Below, piece by piece: positions 17,901-24,698 of a DNA stretch of 27,347 bases. Source of the DNA: JTS-RE9 sp964649195 (lineage in GTDB: Bacteria > Planctomycetota > Phycisphaerae > Phycisphaerales > Phycisphaeraceae). The first letter of the stretch is position 1, and every line of letters starts with the position of its first letter. The notes under the pieces were generated by a model. That model was not told the DNA's origin and ran no database searches. It saw nothing but the letters and a program-made list of their open reading frames with translations. The DNA lies in contig CAZYPK010000056.1 of NCBI GenBank assembly GCA_964649195.1, positions 1 through 27,347 on the forward strand. Reading direction: 5' to 3'. The translations under genes were made by a program, and so were the position numbers.

Positions 17901-20900
17901 AGGTTCTGCGACAAAATGGATTCACGATACCGGGAAAACAACCGCTTTCGCAGTTCATCGCGCGACCTCCCCCGCTCGATGGTGGCGACCAGCGAAGCGC
18001 GAAGATCAGGCCAGGATGTTTCACCGAGCATCGCTTCCGTGGCGCGCGGCGACTCGATCAGCAGCTCCGCCAGCTCGCGCAGCCAGCGAAGCCCGGCGCG
18101 GCTCATCGCCTTCACATCGCCGGCGCCGGGCAATCGCAATTCGCGCAGCAGATCGTTGACCGCCGCTTCATAAGCATCAAGCACGCGCACCAGATCATCA
18201 ACATGCTGCCCGACCTGTTCAGGCAGCGACATCTGCCACTGCTGACGCTCGACGGCGCGGTAAGGATGAGCCGCGATGTTGCCGACGCTTGCGCCTGCGG
18301 TGGCGAACTGTTCGATGGCTTCGTGGATCGCCTCGATCTTCGCGGCATCGAGCGACTTCACCCACTCCGCATCGAAGCTGATGCGATCGACATCGCGCAG
18401 GCCGATGAGCTGCGAGGTGAGCTGATAGACGCTGCGGCCGATGGCGCGAGGCTCGTGCATTGCGCTGACATGGTTGTTCAGTTCCTGACGCGAGGCGGCA
18501 AGTTCGTTCGAGTGCGATTCCCAACTCGCCGGTTCCGATTCACGTCGGATCTCCAGCGCGTGCTGAAGCTGATCGAGCACTTCGCGCTTGCTCGATTTGT
18601 TCGAGTGCAGTTCCAGGCAGAACGGCCCCAGGCCGATCTTCGTGAGCCTGCGCTGCACCACGCTCAGCGCCGCCATCTTCTCGGCCACGAAAAGCACGCG
18701 TTTTCCATGCGTCAGACACTGGGCGATCAGGTTTGTGATGGTCTGCGACTTGCCCGTGCCCGGCGGCCCTTCGAGCACGAAGCTGCGGCCATCCTGCGCG
18801 GCAAACACGGCGGCAAGCTGCGAAGAATCCGCATCGAGCGGACAGAAGGTGTCTTTGGGATGCCTCGTTTCGTCGAGTGTGGATGCGACAGGCATCGGCG
18901 CATCGCCATCGAAGGAACCGGTCGGTCTTTCGACGAGATACTTCACCACCGGGTTTCGCATGAGCGTTTTGGATCGCTCCTGAAGATCGAGCCACATGAG
19001 GAACTTGGTGAAGCTGAACAGGCCGATGTCCGACTCCTCGACGATGTCCCAGCGGGGGATGTCGCGGATGGCCTTGCGGAAGCGCTGAAAGATCTGCGGG
19101 ATGTCCAGGCCGGATTCGTCTTCGATCGCTTCATCGAGGCCGGTGATGTCGATGCCGAACTCGGTGCGCAGCTTTTCGAGCAGCGTGACATTGATGCGCG
19201 GCTCCTCATCGCCCAGCGCGATGCGAAACGGCTCGCGCACGGAATCGCGCTCCAGCGACAGCGGCAGCAGCAGGATCGGCGCGAGCCTTCGCTGGGCGCT
19301 GGCCGCGTTGGATTCGTACCAGGCGAGAAAACCGACGGCGAGGTAGAGCGTGTTGGCGCCGGACTCCTCGATGGAAGAGCGGGCGGCGCGGTAAATCTCC
19401 AGCAGCCGGCGATCGAGCATCTCCCGGGTGAGCGAGGAATAAAGCCTGCGCGAACCCAGCTCGTCGCGCAGGAACTGTTCGAGCACGTTCTCCCCGGTGC
19501 GCTGCTCGGCGGCCTCGGCGCTGCGCGGGTTGGCGTCGTCCATGAGCTTGGGACGAGGGTTGATGTTGAACCGCAAACCGCCGGCGAGCGCATCCTCCAT
19601 CGCGGCAAGATCGGGGCAGGCCAGCGGGATCGACTTGTTGGATTCGCGGAAGTTGATGAGGCGGTTTCGCCCTGAAAGATCGAGCAGTTTGCGCTTCCAG
19701 CGATCGAGCCTGGCGTTGGGTGTTTCCTCGATTTCAGGTTCGAGGAGCGGCGAGGCGGGTGATTCAAGGGGATCGGCCGGTTGTTCATTGCGTTGTATTG
19801 CGGGCGAGTCGGACGCCGCGCTTTTTATGCTCCCCTCACCCCGGCCCTCTCCCAGCGGGAGAGGGGGTGTGGAGTCCGTTGCTTCGAAGGTTCCCGCCGC
19901 GATGCGCAGCGGCAGCGGACGAATGCGCATCTTGCGGGCGCAGCGCACATCGATGGCGCAGTGGAAGGTCTTCTCTTCAAGCAGATGACGCAGCGCCGCC
20001 TTCTCCGCATCGCGCATCGACATGGCGGGCCGGGTGGTGATGGCGGTGGCTTCGATCGCGAGGATTTCGCCAAGCTGCACGCGCTTGCGAATGCGGCTGG
20101 CGTCATCGGTGGCCGGTTCGGGGAAGGAGTCGTCGCTCATCCAGACGCCCATGAAGGCGTGGCCTTGGATCATGATGATCAGCGGGTGCAGCCCGGCCGC
20201 CTCGGCGCACGCCGCCAAAAGCAGGGCGAGATCGAGACAGGTGCCCAGCCGATGCTCGAGCAGTTGATCGGGCGAGCGCACCTTCTGACCATGCGATTCA
20301 TAGCTGGCGGGCGGAGCGATGTAACCGATGTCCGCCTCGATCAGTCCATCGTAGATCGCTTCGATCATCGCGCGAACATGGTCGGGGTTCTTCGATTGAT
20401 AACCGCTGAAGGAAGGCTGATGGCCCTTGTTTTCCAGATGTTTTCTTGCCTTGCCCAGAAGCGAATCGATGGCGGGGTGATTGGGCATCACGAAGGCCGC
20501 CATGATTTCGGGCAGCGAGCCGACGCCGCCCCATTCGTTGTAGGCGAGCACTTCGATGGGCAGCTTGACCTGGGCGATGATGCGTTCGCCCTGCGTCAGC
20601 TCGGCGGTGAGGTGGGCGACTTCGCGTTCCACCTGGTGCACGAGCACGCCGGCATCAAGGGCGAGATCGACCTGATCGAGGTTGTAGGTGGCGCGCGGTC
20701 CGATCTTCGCAATCTCGCGCTGCCAGACGGGCGCGAGGCTGCAATTGATCCATAGGCCGACGATCACATCGGTGAGGTCGCCGTCGGTGAGATTCTCGAT
20801 GCGCAGCCGTTTGACGATGGGCACATCGTTCTGCTGCATGGCGAAGTTGACGCGGTGGTCGTAGTCGATGTGAATCATCGCGGTCGCCGAGGCGGCGGGA

Positions 20901-20992
20901 TCGAAGGTGGGAACGATCGGCTCGGGCGCAGCCTCGGTTTCCGCGATTGATTGCACGGGCATCGGCTCATCTTTTGGCGGGGTCTCTTCCAT
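14903..20992 (-). CDS. Giant DUF4011 SF1 helicase with transglutaminase-like, nuclease-like and DUF3320 domains
   Basis: Domain order in this 2029-residue protein: an N-terminal beta-sandwich (about 40-160); a transglutaminase-like segment (Cys252 in GTCLDLALLL, His278 in GHAFMGVW); DUF4011 (KLLDLSGRNRLINF, about 430); an SF1/Upf1-like helicase with Walker A EGPPGTGKS (about 740), DEAS Walker B (about 1390), GDSKQLPP (about 1418) and VAITRAR (about 1633); a restriction-like domain (SGFRIDLAV, about 1722; ARDRDRNRQAVLEQLGW); and DUF3320 (about 1860-2029). The expected nuclease motif IECDG reads ILCDG here. Two repeat-derived insertions lie in linkers (15556-15577 and 19832-19869). Large DUF4011 helicases occur sporadically in bacteria, and relatives are suspected in DNA or RNA defence; no role is shown by this sequence. 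It follows hrpB by 24 bp and is probably co-transcribed. The ATG at 20992 has no clear Shine-Dalgarno sequence. Confidence 0.93.
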   Translation of the reverse strand: MEETPPKDEPMPVQSIAETEAAPEPIVPTFDPAASATAMIHIDYDHRVNFAMQQNDVPIVKRLRIENLTDGDLTDVIVGLWINCSLAPVWQREIAKIGPRATYNLDQVDLALDAGVLVHQVEREVAHLTAELTQGERIIAQVKLPIEVLAYNEWGGVGSLPEIMAAFVMPNHPAIDSLLGKARKHLENKGHQPSFSGYQSKNPDHVRAMIEAIYDGLIEADIGYIAPPASYESHGQKVRSPDQLLEHRLGTCLDLALLLAACAEAAGLHPLIIMIQGHAFMGVWMSDDSFPEPATDDASRIRKRVQLGEILAIEATAITTRPAMSMRDAEKAALRHLLEEKTFHCAIDVRCARKMRIRPLPLRIAAGTFEATDSTPPLPLGEGRGEGSIKSAASDSPAIQRNEQPADPLESPASPLLEPEIEETPNARLDRWKRKLLDLSGRNRLINFRESNKSIPLACPDLAAMEDALAGGLRFNINPRPKLMDDANPRSAEAAEQRTGENVLEQFLRDELGSRRLYSSLTREMLDRRLLEIYRAARSSIEESGANTLYLAVGFLAWYESNAASAQRRLAPILLLPLSLERDSVREPFRIALGDEEPRINVTLLEKLRTEFGIDITGLDEAIEDESGLDIPQIFQRFRKAIRDIPRWDIVEESDIGLFSFTKFLMWLDLQERSKTLMRNPVVKYLVERPTGSFDGDAPMPVASTLDETRHPKDTFCPLDADSSQLAAVFAAQDGRSFVLEGPPGTGKSQTITNLIAQCLTHGKRVLFVAEKMAALSVVQRRLTKIGLGPFCLELHSNKSSKREVLDQLQHALEIRRESEPASWESHSNELAASRQELNNHVSAMHEPRAIGRSVYQLTSQLIGLRDVDRISFDAEWVKSLDAAKIEAIHEAIEQFATAGASVGNIAAHPYRAVERQQWQMSLPEQVGQHVDDLVRVLDAYEAAVNDLLRELRLPGAGDVKAMSRAGLRWLRELAELLIESPRATEAMLGETSWPDLRASLVATIERGRSRDELRKRLFSRYRESILSQNLEDLIVRIRAASQSFVLVRWLRRKGVRKLIAPHATGSLPAEDDALIADLELAIKLRDEHRIISDGNHPGARAFGPQWNGGEADWDRLEAVIAWCDRLRALLLKPGARDFEPAADLRPRTIALATVERDDCGEGSPPGDRLRGLLAHDAKLSSSKKSLVSLLNVNETVAWGDETNAAHVALLRDTAITWKSSTRLLPDWCHWRRARHHAIDAGLPPLVEGYEAGRWPGGMLAKIVDRSIGQQWLSHTIDSTETLRSFNSREQERRIAKFVRLDRDQLDLTSHFLRAKFAANVPRVHGEASGASEMGILQRQLKLQRRHMPVRKLIQRLPNLLPRLKPCLLMSPLSVAQYLDADFPPFDVVVFDEASQIPVWDAVGAIARGTQVIVVGDSKQLPPTSFFMKADDEESLPDEDDFEEMESILDECSASGLRSLRLLWHYRSRHESLITFSNYHYYDNRLQTFPSPSERGETRGVSMRYLAEGVYDRGDTRTNPAEAQAIVAEIVRRLTSGTEEARKTIGVVTFSIPQQVLIEDLLDEARRKNPGIEGCFGDAHGEPIFVKNLENVQGDERDVILFSICYGPDKEGKVAMAFGPLNRQGGERRLNVAITRAREQVIVFSTLRGDQIDLSRTSSIAVKHLKAFLDYARRGPAAIAEAVALPAERGGDDSFEREVCAKLRERGWQVQMHVGCSGFRIDLAVKHLDDAEVFALGILCDGPFYAKAETARDRDRNRQAVLEQLGWKLHRLWSSDWWMDQERELDRMEKAIREAHEAGKSAGDDGATPQAAEEVKVAGAPAQAAVVEDRDEDEGNDEQDSAPGMQTHRLTPAKIYGDAESFYESKSRRQIRDLLLRIVKREAPIMPDVLMKRIVMCWGFARLTSRAQSHIEEILAALPEADRPVIAEGLVWRNDQNPAEYGSFRVPGEEDDQPRKAEEIPAIEYANAAMMVVTQQIGLPTEALVRETAKLFGFGRVTAKVQAGVEAGIRQLTDRGRCVVKDGMVTAGK
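15556..15577. repeat. D-family repeat inside the helicase gene
   Basis: CCGCTTGCGGCGTAGC (15559-15574) is identical to 12481-12496 and codes in frame for part of DGATPQAAEEV, in the low-complexity linker between the nuclease-like domain and DUF3320. Confidence 0.65.
19832..19869. repeat. CCCTCACCCC...GGGAGAGGG repeat inside the helicase gene
   Basis: The element CCCCTCACCCCGGCCCTCTC then CCAGCGGGAGAGGG, a type seen in intergenic DNA of many bacteria, lies in frame and codes for PPLPLGEGRGEG (residues about 375-388), in the linker before DUF4011. Similar hairpins occur at 2345-2363 and 2472-2491. Confidence 0.8.
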
Positions 20993-21016
20993 GCCAGCAA
21001 TGTATCACGCTCCGCG

Positions 21017-23554
21017 TCATCGCCATTCATGTCTGGGATATTTTCGTGAGAGTTCCTTGCGAAGTGTCGGATACTGATTGGCCCAGAAGCTGGCCAGGTC
21101 GTCGGTGATTTGCACGGGGCGATGATTGGGGCCGAGGATTTCGAGCGTGATGGTGATGCGGCCGGCGGCGATGCGCGGGGTTTGTTCGAGGTCGTAGAGC
21201 TCCTGAATCCTGGCCCTGCCGCGCGGCGGACCTTCGGTGAAGTATTCGATCTTCATCGCCCCGCCTTTGGCGCGGGGCAGTTTGATTTTCTGCGGCGCCA
21301 TCCGCTCGACAAACTGCTGATCCTCCCACGAGAGGGCGTTCATCACCGCAGGCAGACAGGGGCGGTCCCTGATCTGACTGAAGCGCACCGCGCCGCTGAC
21401 GATTTCGTGCAGCACGAGGCGGAGGTCATCATCGTCGTATTGGATGAGGCCGCGCTGCGGGAACCAGCCTGCGACCAGGCGGGTGCGCAGAATCCACTGC
21501 TCCACGGCGTCATCCCAGTGTTCGAGTCGAAGGTTCTTGCGCATGATTTCTTCGACGAGGATTTCACCCGCACGGTTCGCATCGACCCGCTGCCGGGCTT
21601 TGCGGTGGAACGCCAGGCCATCGAAGAGATGTTCCTCGACCTGCTCGACGGCCTGGGCCTGAGCGTTCCACTGCGGCTGATCGCGGATCGTCACACGATC
21701 GGGATGAATTTCCTCAAGCCAGCCCGGTTCGATTTCGGTCACGATGGAAAGCGAAGTCTTCACGCCATCGCCTGCACCGGTCTCGCGCACTTCCAGCGCG
21801 AGCAGCAGCCCCGGCCTGCGGGCGACGCTGTTCTTGTCGAGCACGACACGTTTGCGGCCGATCATCCGGCAATCGAGGCGATGCGCATCAGGACGAAACG
21901 CGATGTGATCGGGGAACGCGGTGAGGAGACATTTGATGAGGTCGATGGTTTGATCGTCACATGCCGGCGCGGAATGGTTTGTGTTGATCTCCCGGCTGAT
22001 GCGCAGCAACTGCGAGCGCGTCCGCTCCACCTCGCGGCAGGCCTGGCCATGCACGCGCAGACCCTCGCAGGCGCGCGGCTGAAAGTCGGACCTGGCCGCA
22101 AGATCGAAGAGTCGTTCCATCACCAGCAGATCGGAGACCGGTTCACCATCGTGTGATTCGTGGTGATCGGCGGCGACTTCGCCGGTGATGATGCTGCGCT
22201 CGCTGATGAGCGCCGCCCAGAGCGCTGCGCGCCGAATGCAGCCTCGCGCGGAGGCTTCGATGAGCATGCGCGAAAGGCGCGGATGCACGGGAAAACAGGC
22301 CATTTGTCTGCCGATGGCGGTGAGGTGTTCCTGTTCCACCGCATGCAGTTGGCGCAGCAAATTCTCCGCCTGCGAAAGGGGCGACTGCTCCGGCGGATCG
22401 AGCCACGCAAAGGAACGCACATCGGCAATCCCCATCGCCTTGAGTTGCAGCACGCACTCGGCCAGATCGACGCGGTGAATCTCCGCGTCATCATGAACCG
22501 GTCGCGCAGCTTGTTCACTCTGCGGCCAGAGTCGCGTGCAGGCACCCGGCGCGGTGCGGCCGGCGCGGCCGGCGCGCTGCTGCGCCGAGGCCTGGCTGAT
22601 CGGTTCGGGCAGCAGCACGTTGAGGCCGCGGCGCGGATCGAAGCGATGCACCTTGGCGATGCCGCTGTCGATCACATGCTCCACACCATCGATCGTGATC
22701 GAGGTCTCCGCGATGTTGGTCGAGACGATCACCTTGCGCACCCGGCTGTCGGGCGCGACCGCCGCGTCCTGCGCCGCCGGTGAGAGCGAGCCATGCAGCG
22801 CATGAAAGGTGATGTCTTCCCTGCCACTGCCGCTGCCGCTGCCACTGCTTCTGCCGCACGCCTCGATGGTGCGATTGATTTCGTAGGCGCCGGGCATGAA
22901 GACCAGCACGTGACCCGAGTCGGATGATTCAAGCGTGTTGCGCACCGATTCCGCGGCAGTCTCCCAGATCGGCCGCGTGCTGCGCGATGGGAGATACTTC
23001 ATCCGCACCGGGTACATGCGGCCGCCGGCTTCGACGACGGGGCAGTTGAGAAACGAGGAGAGTTTCTGCGCGTCAAGCGTGGCGGACATCACCAGCAGCC
23101 GCAGATCGCTTCGCCTTTGCTGGAGCAGCGTGATCAGTCCCAGCGACATGTCGGCGGCCAGGCTGCGCTCGTGAAACTCATCGAGCACCATGGCGCCGAC
23201 ACCGGGCAGCGCAGGGTTCGATTGCATCCGGCGCAGGAAGAGACCTTCGGTGAGGAAGAGGATGCGTGTGTGCGGGGAGACTTTGCTTTCATGTCGCGTC
23301 TGGTAGCCGACGATTCCGCCCACGGGTGTGTTCATCTCGGCGGCGACGCGCGTGGCCACCATGCGCGTGGCGAGCCTGCGCGGTTGGAGCACCAGGATGC
23401 GCCCGGTGATGTCGCCCGCCTCGTGCAGGAAGCGCGGCACCTGCGTGGTCTTGCCCGAACCGGGCGGCGCGGTGAGCACGAGGCGGTTGCCGGTGCGCAG
23501 GGCCGCGATGATCTGCGGCTGGACTTCGAGGATGGGAAGATTGGGGCGTGTCAC
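21017..23554 (-). CDS. hrpB: HrpB-type DEAH-box ATP-dependent helicase
   Basis: From GTG 23554 the protein is 845 residues. It has the SF2 DEAH/RHA motifs: APPGSGKTTQ (I, about 29), QPRRLATRMVATRVA (Ia), DEFHERSL (II, about 125), VMSATLD (III), STNIAETSITIDGV (V) and QQRAGRAGR (VI). Then come HA2 and the HrpB-specific C-terminal domain (MNALSWEDQQFVERMAPQKI, EILGPNHRPVQITDDLASFW). HrpB helicases are widespread, their substrate is poorly defined, and they are presumed to act on RNA or ribonucleoprotein. The frame is open to GTG 23674, but those 40 residues come from repeat DNA; homologues begin just before LPILEVQPQIIAAL, which favours 23554. A serine/glycine run (SSGSGSGSGRE, 22816-22853) from a GCCACT/GCCGCT microsatellite lies between motifs III and V. 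It is the first gene of a two-helicase operon. Confidence 0.93.
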   Translation of the reverse strand: MTRPNLPILEVQPQIIAALRTGNRLVLTAPPGSGKTTQVPRFLHEAGDITGRILVLQPRRLATRMVATRVAAEMNTPVGGIVGYQTRHESKVSPHTRILFLTEGLFLRRMQSNPALPGVGAMVLDEFHERSLAADMSLGLITLLQQRRSDLRLLVMSATLDAQKLSSFLNCPVVEAGGRMYPVRMKYLPSRSTRPIWETAAESVRNTLESSDSGHVLVFMPGAYEINRTIEACGRSSGSGSGSGREDITFHALHGSLSPAAQDAAVAPDSRVRKVIVSTNIAETSITIDGVEHVIDSGIAKVHRFDPRRGLNVLLPEPISQASAQQRAGRAGRTAPGACTRLWPQSEQAARPVHDDAEIHRVDLAECVLQLKAMGIADVRSFAWLDPPEQSPLSQAENLLRQLHAVEQEHLTAIGRQMACFPVHPRLSRMLIEASARGCIRRAALWAALISERSIITGEVAADHHESHDGEPVSDLLVMERLFDLAARSDFQPRACEGLRVHGQACREVERTRSQLLRISREINTNHSAPACDDQTIDLIKCLLTAFPDHIAFRPDAHRLDCRMIGRKRVVLDKNSVARRPGLLLALEVRETGAGDGVKTSLSIVTEIEPGWLEEIHPDRVTIRDQPQWNAQAQAVEQVEEHLFDGLAFHRKARQRVDANRAGEILVEEIMRKNLRLEHWDDAVEQWILRTRLVAGWFPQRGLIQYDDDDLRLVLHEIVSGAVRFSQIRDRPCLPAVMNALSWEDQQFVERMAPQKIKLPRAKGGAMKIEYFTEGPPRGRARIQELYDLEQTPRIAAGRITITLEILGPNHRPVQITDDLASFWANQYPTLRKELSRKYPRHEWR

Positions 23555-23570
23555 GGGGATGATGTTATGC

Positions 23571-23634
23571 GGGGGGAGCGGGAAGAGCCGGGGGAGCCGA
23601 AGGAGCGGGGAGAGCCGAAGGGAGCCGAAGAAGC
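23571..23634. repeat. Degenerate GAGCC tandem repeat, upstream copy
   Basis: A degenerate tandem of GAGCCGGGG, GAGCCGAAG and related units, with GAGCGGGAAGAGCC at its start. The same opening motif begins the array at 24478-24586 on the other side of the DUF1080 gene, in the same orientation. Confidence 0.7.
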
Positions 23635-23700
23635 CCCGCCCGGAAGGGCGCGGGCTCAGGGATGTACGCCTCACAGCCCGCGCCCTTCCGGGCGGGGCTT
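23631..23700. repeat. C-family palindrome upstream of hrpB
   Basis: Arms 23631-23656 and 23675-23700 form a perfect 26-bp inverted repeat (AAGCCCCGCCCGGAAGGGCG then CGGGCT) with an 18-base loop. Fragments of the same family are at 5629-5668, 14834-14848 and 27298-27320. Confidence 0.9.
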
Positions 23701-23804
23701 ATGCAGATGGGCTTCCCCGCCGAAACCTTGCAGTCGCGTAACGCAATCGAACCGGACATCGTATCGTTACAATGAAACATCACTCACCCCGAAGGAACCT
23801 CGCC

Positions 23805-24479
23805 ATGACACGTCCGTTTTCTGTTGCACTGCTGATCATCGTCTCGCTGGGTCTGTCTTTGAATCGCGCGCTCGCCGCCGAGGAAGGCAAGGCGGTTTCG
23901 CTGTTTGATGGCAAGACGCTGGAGGGTTGGGTCACCGGTGCGGGCAAGCCGGTGACGCAGGGATGGGTCGTCGTCGATGGCGCCATTCACCGCGCGGACA
24001 AAGGCGGCGACATCTATGCGGTCAAGGAATACAAGGATTTCATCTTCACCTTCGAGTGGAAGATCGCCGCCGGCGGCAACAGCGGCGTGAAGTATCGCTT
24101 CGGCAAATACGCCGGCGGCAACGTCGGCCCCGAGTACCAGGTGCTCGATGACGCCAAGCACCCCGATGCCAAGGTCGGCAAAAAACGACAGACCGCATCG
24201 CTCTACGACATCCTCGAACCCGGCGACCAGAAGAAAATGAAGCCCCTCGACCAGTGGAACACCGCCAAGGTCGTCGCCAGGGGGACGAAGATCGAACACT
24301 GGCTCAACGGCAAGAAGGTGATCGATGTCGATCTGAGCAGCGAGGAGTTCAAGGCGGCGCTGGCCAAGAGCAAGTTCAAAAACTCCCCCGACTTCGGCGC
24401 CAAGGCCGGCAAGATCATGCTCCAGGACCACGGCGACAAGGTCTGGTATCGCAATCTTATGATTACGGAATTGAAGTGA
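23805..24479 (+). CDS. Secreted DUF1080 protein (3-keto-disaccharide hydrolase-like)
   Basis: This 224-residue protein has a signal peptide (MTRPFSVALLIIVSLGLSLN then RALA^AEEG) and one DUF1080 domain, a concanavalin-like beta-sandwich. Landmarks are VSLFDGKTLEGWV, the conserved YKDFIFTFEWKIAAGGNSGV, GPEYQVLDDAKHPD, WNTAKVVARGTKIEHWLNGK and IMLQDHGDKVWYRNLMI. The family is greatly expanded in Planctomycetes; some members hydrolyse 3-keto-glycosides, others probably only bind glycans, so the exact activity is inferred. The start is ATG 23805, preceded by GAAGGA at 8-base spacing; an upstream ATG at 23772 would hide the signal peptide. The gene stands alone, divergent from hrpB and convergent with the DUF2325-like gene, and is bracketed by GAGCC arrays and palindromes on both sides. 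Confidence 0.94.
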   Translation: MTRPFSVALLIIVSLGLSLNRALAAEEGKAVSLFDGKTLEGWVTGAGKPVTQGWVVVDGAIHRADKGGDIYAVKEYKDFIFTFEWKIAAGGNSGVKYRFGKYAGGNVGPEYQVLDDAKHPDAKVGKKRQTASLYDILEPGDQKKMKPLDQWNTAKVVARGTKIEHWLNGKKVIDVDLSSEEFKAALAKSKFKNSPDFGAKAGKIMLQDHGDKVWYRNLMITELK

Positions 24480-24586
24480 GAGCGGGAAGAGCCAGAGGAG
24501 CCAAAAGAGCCAGAGGAGCCAAAAGAGCCAGAGGAGCCAAAAGAGCCAGAAGAGCCAGAAGAGCTAGAAGAGCCAGAAGAGCTGGC
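24478..24586. repeat. Nine-base GAGCC tandem array, downstream copy
   Basis: About ten units of GAGCCAGAG, GAGCCAAAA and GAGCCAGAA with a 9-base period start at the DUF1080 stop codon (GTGAGAGCGGGAAGAGCC). Units become more uniform toward the 3' end, and the array runs directly into the hairpin at 24587. Confidence 0.88.
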
Positions 24587-24665
24587 CGGGTGGCTGGGGC
24601 TGAGGCTTTGCGAAGCCCCGGCAAGGGGAGCCGGGGCTTCGCAAAGCCTCAGCCCCAGCCACCCG
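24587..24665. repeat. A-family perfect hairpin, GCTTTGCGA core version
   Basis: Arms 24587-24622 and 24630-24665 form a perfect 36-bp inverted repeat with a 7-base loop (AAGGGGA). It starts CGGGTGGCTGGGGCTGAG, as in the inner arms of 5485-5598, but has the GCTTTGCGAAGCCCC core. It lies between convergent genes and would work as a bidirectional RNA hairpin. Confidence 0.95.
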
Positions 24666-24698
24666 AAACTTCTTACCCGAAACTTCTCCCCCAACTTC

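Noticed and set aside
17465..19675. 736-codon open frame on the plus strand
   Set aside because: It is antisense to the DUF4011 helicase; long antisense frames are expected in GC-rich coding DNA and the product has no motif.
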